From NCBI RefSeq assembly GCF_020381325.1, contig NZ_JAGSPI010000011.1, positions 142,418 through 206,417 on the forward strand: a DNA stretch of 64,000 nucleotides, in the 5' to 3' direction. Position numbers and translations under genes: made by a program. Positions 59,893 through 64,000 of this stretch are shown here, one piece after another. The number at the start of each line of letters is the position of its first letter. The stretch's first letter is position 1. Source of the stretch: Providencia vermicola. GTDB lineage: Bacteria > Pseudomonadota > Gammaproteobacteria > Enterobacterales > Enterobacteriaceae. Below the pieces are notes generated by a model. The model saw only the letters and a list, made by a program, of their open reading frames with translations. It was not told the origin of the DNA and did no database searches.

Positions 59893-61026
59893 ATGGGCAA
59901 TACCTTTCATTCTGTGAGCGAACACGTGAGTTATATCGCCACAGAAGCAACATGGATTGAAAGTAAAGCAATCCAACAATTACAAATTACTGCGAACTTA
60001 CCTGATATGGTATCCGTTGTTGGCATGCCAGATCTCCATCCTGGCCGTGGATACCCAGTTGGTGCAGCATTTTTTTCCACCAAACGATTCTACCCTGCCC
60101 TTGTCGGAAATGACATTGGCTGCGGAATGAGTTTATTTCAAACAGATATCAAAAAGTCTAAAGTTAACCTCGATAAACTGGAAAAGCAACTTTCTGAAAT
60201 GCCAGACCACGCCCCGTTAGCATGGCTTGATGAGCATGTTCCTAATGACATGCAATCACATGATTTTATGACATCACTAAGTTCTATTGGTGGCGGCAAT
60301 CATTTTGCTGAATTTCAATCAATAGATGAAATATTACAGCCTAAATTATTTGCCGAAAGCGGTTTAAATAAACAGCAGTTGCTGTTACTGGTTCACAGTG
60401 GCTCCCGTGGTTTAGGGCAAACTATCTTACGTCAACATGTGGAACGCCACAGCCACAACGGACTTTATGAAGACTCTAATGATGCAAAAGAATACCTACA
60501 TGCGCATCAGTGTGCACTCAATTTTGCACAGGTAAACCGCCGTTTAATTGGCTTACGCCTGTTGCAACAAGTTAAAGCAACAGGAGAGCTGAGCTTAGAT
60601 ATCAACCATAATTTAGTTGAGCCCTGTAATATCAACGGAATTGATGGTTGGATTCATCGTAAAGGCGCAACGCCTTCTGATCGTGGTTTTGTTGTAATCC
60701 CAGGCTCACGGGGGGATTACAGTTACTTAGTCGCCCCTCAGCCGAATGAAGTTTGTCTTAATTCTCTTGCTCATGGCGCGGGTCGCAAGTGGATGCGAAC
60801 TGAATGCAAAGGGCGATTATCACACCGTTATACACCACTTCAGCTCTCTCGAACTGCATTAGGTAGTCGTGTTATTTGTGCAAATAAACAATTGATTTAC
60901 GAAGAAGCACCGCAATCTTATAAATCTATTGATACAGTGATTGAAAGTATGGTGAACATTGGCATGATTCAGGTCGTGGCTCGGCTAAAGCCTATTATCA
61001 CGTATAAAACCAGTGGGGAATGTTAA
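59893..61026 (+). CDS. RtcB-family RNA ligase, PrfH-linked type (RtcB2)
   Basis: RNA ligase of 377 residues, shorter than canonical RtcB (408). It joins 2',3'-cyclic phosphate and 5'-OH ends via a guanylated histidine. Family motifs are [17 protein letters not shown] (~44-60), GNDIGCGM with metal ligands Asp74 and Cys77, [18 protein letters not shown] (His168), [23 protein letters not shown] and [10 protein letters not shown] with the expected guanylation site His294. The pairing with prfH marks the subgroup reported to repair 16S rRNA cleaved in the decoding centre after PrfH rescues the ribosome. Start ATG 59893 has only a weak ribosome site. Confidence 0.9.
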   Translation: MGNTFHSVSEHVSYIATEATWIESKAIQQLQITANLPDMVSVVGMPDLHPGRGYPVGAAFFSTKRFYPALVGNDIGCGMSLFQTDIKKSKVNLDKLEKQLSEMPDHAPLAWLDEHVPNDMQSHDFMTSLSSIGGGNHFAEFQSIDEILQPKLFAESGLNKQQLLLLVHSGSRGLGQTILRQHVERHSHNGLYEDSNDAKEYLHAHQCALNFAQVNRRLIGLRLLQQVKATGELSLDINHNLVEPCNINGIDGWIHRKGATPSDRGFVVIPGSRGDYSYLVAPQPNEVCLNSLAHGAGRKWMRTECKGRLSHRYTPLQLSRTALGSRVICANKQLIYEEAPQSYKSIDTVIESMVNIGMIQVVARLKPIITYKTSGEC

Positions 61027-61028
61027 TT

Positions 61029-61637
61029 ATGTTATTACAATTTTCCTCTGCACAGGGCCCCGAAGAATGCTGTATTGCTGTTGAAAAAGCCCTAGCTTGT
61101 TTTTTACAAGAGGCAAAAAGCCTTCATGTTACCATTGATGTTTTGGAATCATTTCCCTCCAAACATGGGTTAAAATCTGCCTTGCTTTCTCTTGATGGAG
61201 AGCATGGAGAACAACTGCTTCAAGCTTGGTGTGGGACGGTACAATGGCAATGCCAGAGCCCTTTACGCCCCCGCCATAAACGAAAAAATTGGTTTATGAG
61301 TGTGACCCATTTTTCACCGATTCAACCGATTGAAGACAGTGAAATTGAATTTGAATTCATCAAAGCTCAGGGGGCAGGGGGGCAACATGTGAATAAAACT
61401 GATTCAGCTGTCAGAGCAAAGCATATCGCTACTGGGATTAGTGTAAAAGTCCAATCGGAACGTAGCCAGCATGCGAATAAGAAACTCGCTAAAGCGTTAA
61501 TTCACTGGAAGCTCAGTGAATACCAATCTCAACAACAAACAGATCTTGATAAACAGCGCCATCTTTCTCATTACCAAATTGAGAGAGGAAATGCATCTTT
61601 AACCTTTGTGGGAAAAGAGTTTAAACGATTGATTTAA
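61029..61637 (+). CDS. prfH: Peptide chain release factor homologue PrfH
   Basis: Release-factor-like protein of 202 residues, lacking the stop-codon recognition domains of RF1/RF2 but keeping the catalytic GGQ in [18 protein letters not shown] (~115-132) and a C-terminal basic region. E. coli-type PrfH hydrolyses peptidyl-tRNA on ribosomes cut between A1493 and G1494 of 16S rRNA so that RtcB2 can re-ligate them. ATG 61029 is preferred, with GGGGAA 8 bp upstream; another ATG at 61020 overlaps the rtcB end. The two genes are translationally linked. Confidence 0.92.
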   Translation: MLLQFSSAQGPEECCIAVEKALACFLQEAKSLHVTIDVLESFPSKHGLKSALLSLDGEHGEQLLQAWCGTVQWQCQSPLRPRHKRKNWFMSVTHFSPIQPIEDSEIEFEFIKAQGAGGQHVNKTDSAVRAKHIATGISVKVQSERSQHANKKLAKALIHWKLSEYQSQQQTDLDKQRHLSHYQIERGNASLTFVGKEFKRLI

Positions 61638-61643
61638 TATATA

Positions 61644-61677
61644 AATTAGTCACCCTTGTTTTATAGGGTGGCTAATT
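61644..61677. terminator. Hairpin between prfH and the convergent gene
   Basis: AATTAGTCACCCT (61644-61656) pairs with AGGGTGGCTAATT (61665-61677) with a single G-T, a 13-bp stem. No T run follows on either strand, so termination efficiency is uncertain. Confidence 0.5.
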
Positions 61678-61689
61678 GGACAAACTTAA

Positions 61690-62118
61690 TTATGTTCTAC
61701 ACAACATCGAGTATGTCTCTACAGATTGCCTTGCAATAGAACTCTCTTTTCCACCCAATGTGACCCCTTCTTGTAATGGAAAGCTGGCTATTTGCTCTCT
61801 TAGCATTACATCACTGCTTGGTTGCTGAATAAAGCCATTATTCATTAACTCATTTTTAAAGTTACGAGATGTGCGATAAATTAATTCAAAAGCTGATTCA
61901 ATTTCTTCTATTTTTTTATTCACCGCATCGAGTGTCACTTGGTAATCTTTGTTTTCTGCTTCAAGATAGTTGATTAAATTCTCATCTTTATTATCTGATT
62001 TAATTTCATTTTTTATTTGTTTTTTATTATAACCGATTAAACCCTCAAGTTCTTTTCGATATTCTTTTTCTTCATTTAGAATATTGATATACTTATCTCT
62101 ATTAAAAAATAAATTCAT
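61690..62118 (-). CDS. Coiled-coil protein of unknown function with C-terminal Cys
   Basis: A 142-residue protein I do not recognise. It is Lys/Glu/Asn-rich and predicted helical through about residue 95 (EEKEYRKELEGLIGYNKKQ; NYLEAENKDYQ), and no signal peptide or membrane segment is visible. A change of composition after ~100 leads into a Gly/Ser-rich stretch (GVTLGGKESS) and the end YSMLCRT, holding the only cysteine (Cys140). A GGTGGA ribosome site lies upstream. AT-rich codon use differs from the core genome. It is downstream of and in the same direction as the oxygenase at 62298-62882; a substrate or partner relation is speculative. Confidence 0.7.
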   Translation of the reverse strand: MNLFFNRDKYINILNEEKEYRKELEGLIGYNKKQIKNEIKSDNKDENLINYLEAENKDYQVTLDAVNKKIEEIESAFELIYRTSRNFKNELMNNGFIQQPSSDVMLREQIASFPLQEGVTLGGKESSIARQSVETYSMLCRT

Positions 62119-62297
62119 AACTTAATCCACCCTTATAATTTCCATTTAAATTAATGATAAATTAGTCGTTATTTATAGCCGTATGTAAATGGCAAATTTA
62201 AAATAACCAAATTATTCAGGAATTCAACATCTATTTTATTATCGAATGAACAGTTAACTGCCTGCCTCCTTTCAGAGGCGGCATCAAGAGGTAAATG

Positions 62298-62882
62298 CTA
62301 GAGAATTTTTTCGATTAAAAACCAACCAGCTATACTTTCACGTTTTTGTTCTGTAGGTAGTACTTCATGAGGGAATTCTTCTGACATAAAAAAGATCATT
62401 CTTCCCGCTAAAGGTTCTAACTTAAACAAATGATTATCTTCTTTATCAAAAACAACTAATTCACCACCATCCCCTAATTTCCATAACTCATTCATATATA
62501 AAACTGTTGTTACCTTACGACGACCAGCGCCTCTAGGGTTATCAACGTGTTTTTTATAAAAACCACCATTGGGATAACGGCAAAAATGAGTTTCAAAGTC
62601 CCGCAAGCCTAAATACAGTTGGCAATTTAGTGCTTGCCGTATTTCCTCCATTTTATCCATATAAAAAGCAATGGGAGCTCCCATCTCGGGTTCTAACCAA
62701 ACGGTTTGATCACTGCGAACTGCTTTGTTGCCTTGTAATGAATCTCGATGCCCAATACGCGCATCTTGCAATGTATTTGGTATACATTGTTTTATTTTTT
62801 GGGTATCTGACAGGGTCAGAAAATCATCCCACACATACCAACCTTGTGAGGAAAGTGAATCAATAAGTTTATTAATTGACAT
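62298..62882 (-). CDS. 2-oxoglutarate/Fe(II)-dependent oxygenase
   Basis: A 194-residue oxygenase of the prolyl-4-hydroxylase/SM-20-like class. Iron ligands are His112 and Asp114 (KHVDNPRG) and His172 (FPHEVLP); Arg181 (KRESIAGWF) would bind 2-oxoglutarate. The fold elements YLGLRDFETHFCRYP and TTVLYMNELWKLGDGGELVVF are typical of the double-stranded beta helix. Substrates in this class are often protein side chains (Pro, Asn, Asp) or small molecules; none can be assigned. It lies between two coiled-coil genes on the same strand, 179 bp and 228 bp away. The ribosome site is weak. Confidence 0.87.
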   Translation of the reverse strand: MSINKLIDSLSSQGWYVWDDFLTLSDTQKIKQCIPNTLQDARIGHRDSLQGNKAVRSDQTVWLEPEMGAPIAFYMDKMEEIRQALNCQLYLGLRDFETHFCRYPNGGFYKKHVDNPRGAGRRKVTTVLYMNELWKLGDGGELVVFDKEDNHLFKLEPLAGRMIFFMSEEFPHEVLPTEQKRESIAGWFLIEKIL

Positions 62883-63110
62883 GATGAATGTTAGGAAGGT
62901 TATTCGGTAAAACTTTATACGGCAAAAAGATTAAAAAATAAAATTAAAAACCCGAATCTTATGGATTAAACTATTAAATCAAAGTATTTCACCAAAAAAA
63001 TCTTTATTTTTCAGAAGGTAAGTATATTAACTAACCGCTATCATCAAAATATTGAATCAAGGTACTCACCTGAGTGAGAACCTTGTTTTAATGTATTATC
63101 AAAATGGCCG

Positions 63111-63887
63111 TTAGTGTGTTACTCCACAAAAGCCTGTTCTTCCCAAGCAGTGATAGGATGCAATAGGTACTGGTGTATTGTGTTGAGAACCAACTAATGC
63201 CCCTAGCACGGAGCTAGATTCTTGAGCTGGATTGAAGACAGTGGTTTGATCGCCGACCAATTGAGCCGCTTTATTGATTTGCTCTATAATCATTCCCTTT
63301 ACAATCACATCTCTTCTTTCCTGTCGATAATCACTAATTAGCTCTTGCTGTAACCGTTTGATTTCAGCTACTGCGTTATTAATATGTATTGACTCACTGT
63401 TTAGTTGAACAATCTTTCTTATCGTCCGCTGTCCTAATGGCTCTATAAATTTGTGTGATACTTTAAACTCTAGTAGTTTATTCGTCATAGCATCATTAAC
63501 AACACGATGGTCACCTTCATTTATCCACTTATTGAATTCACTATTATTATCGTCCAAGTCGTTATCATTTGAATAATGTTCAGAAAAAGAATTTTGATCA
63601 TCTGAGATCATTTCTTTTGTTTTTGAAACTAATTGCGCCAGTTGTTTAACCGTTTTTTTATGTGAAAGAACCTTAGCATTTATTACAAAAGATTTATCCA
63701 TTAGGCCATTTATAATTTTATCTGATAATTCAGAGGTACTAGACTGATTTTTTCTAATAATTTGATTGAAATCATTGTCTATCGATTTCTCCAACTTATT
63801 AATTTTATTTAATCTATTTCCTACTGACTGCATCAATTCACTGATTCTTTCATACTTAGCATTATTATTCTTAAAATTAATTTCCAT
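63111..63887 (-). CDS. Coiled-coil protein of unknown function with Cys-containing tail
   Basis: A 258-residue protein I do not recognise. It is Asn/Lys/Ser-rich and mostly helical (RISELMQSVGNRLNKINKLE; NNAVAEIKRLQQELISDYRQ), with an acidic low-complexity segment NDNDLDDNNSEFN around 103-115. Both cysteines (247 and 254) are in the last 12 residues, CLGRTGFCGVTH, after a Ser/Gly-rich run. ATG 63887 follows AAGG at 8 bp; an in-frame start 14 codons upstream lacks one. There is no signal peptide. The overall plan, helical body then Gly/Ser linker then Cys tail, mirrors the gene at 61690-62118. Confidence 0.72.
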   Translation of the reverse strand: MEINFKNNNAKYERISELMQSVGNRLNKINKLEKSIDNDFNQIIRKNQSSTSELSDKIINGLMDKSFVINAKVLSHKKTVKQLAQLVSKTKEMISDDQNSFSEHYSNDNDLDDNNSEFNKWINEGDHRVVNDAMTNKLLEFKVSHKFIEPLGQRTIRKIVQLNSESIHINNAVAEIKRLQQELISDYRQERRDVIVKGMIIEQINKAAQLVGDQTTVFNPAQESSSVLGALVGSQHNTPVPIASYHCLGRTGFCGVTH

Positions 63888-63981
63888 ATTAATTACCTTA
63901 ATAAATATTTTTAATATCAAATTTGACAACCAAACTTGATATTAAAACATTATCTCATGTAGAGGTAATATACTAATATAG

Positions 63982-64000
63982 CTGTCTCTTATACACATCT
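63982..64000. other. Tn5 mosaic-end / Nextera adapter sequence (artefact)
   Basis: The last 19 bases, CTGTCTCTTATACACATCT, equal the reverse complement of the hyperactive Tn5 mosaic end used in tagmentation libraries. Nothing else of a transposon is present. This is read-through adapter left at a contig end and not part of the genome. Confidence 0.95.

Noticed and set aside
63982..64000. End of a natural Tn5-like transposon
   Set aside because: It is the engineered mosaic-end 19-mer exactly at the sequence terminus, without IS50 sequence or a target duplication.

Overview
The window reads as a chromosomal segment of an enteric gammaproteobacterium of the Morganellaceae, most likely Providencia or a close relative. 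Most proteins look near-collinear with their E. coli counterparts, as judged from memory of those sequences. The DNA is AT-rich (about 40% GC by eye), and gene blocks that sit at 94-96 min and 86 min in E. coli lie side by side. No database search was possible, so the genus is an inference.

Layout. 1-12.5 kb: mpl (cut by the window edge), fbp, ppa, ytfP, the tamA-tamB envelope assembly pair, msrA, ytfL, ytfK and ytfJ. 12.6-18.2 kb: a block not found at this place in E. coli, with a QseBC-type two-component system, ygiW, a NudK-like hydrolase, a cupin and mqo. 18.2-38.2 kb: cysQ, fklB, ytfB, the rpsF-priB-rpsR-rplI operon, rlmB, rnr, nsrR, purA, hflC-hflK-hflX-hfq-miaA-mutL-amiB-tsaE, and divergent queG. 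38.2-39.3 kb: a DnaA-box/IHF region at the position of E. coli datA, then three identical tRNA-Gly(GCC) genes. 39.4-46.7 kb: a vapBC toxin-antitoxin pair, orn, rsgA, psd, mscM and a small membrane protein. 46.7-54.1 kb: a Sel1-repeat protein, yigL, pldB, recQ, pldA, yigI and rarD.

The right end (54.1-64 kb) is the accessory part. It holds a promoter followed by a three-stem RNA-like fold, five contiguous 125-bp repeats, a PuuP-like APC transporter, a YtcJ-like amidohydrolase, two tandem hok/sok-type type I toxin-antitoxin cassettes that are too short to show up as ordinary genes, an rtcB-prfH ribosome rescue and repair pair with a 14-codon leader ORF, and a low-GC group in which a 2-oxoglutarate/Fe(II) oxygenase lies between two coiled-coil proteins whose only cysteines are in their last few residues. 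The last 19 bases are the Tn5/Nextera mosaic-end sequence and are almost certainly adapter, so the source contig probably ends here.

The most interesting observations are the oxygenase/coiled-coil group, the duplicated hok/sok locus, the leader ORF before rtcB-prfH, the structured leader upstream of the APC transporter, the datA-like element, and a dispersed ~125-bp repeat family whose hairpin arms differ in sequence between loci but keep pairing.
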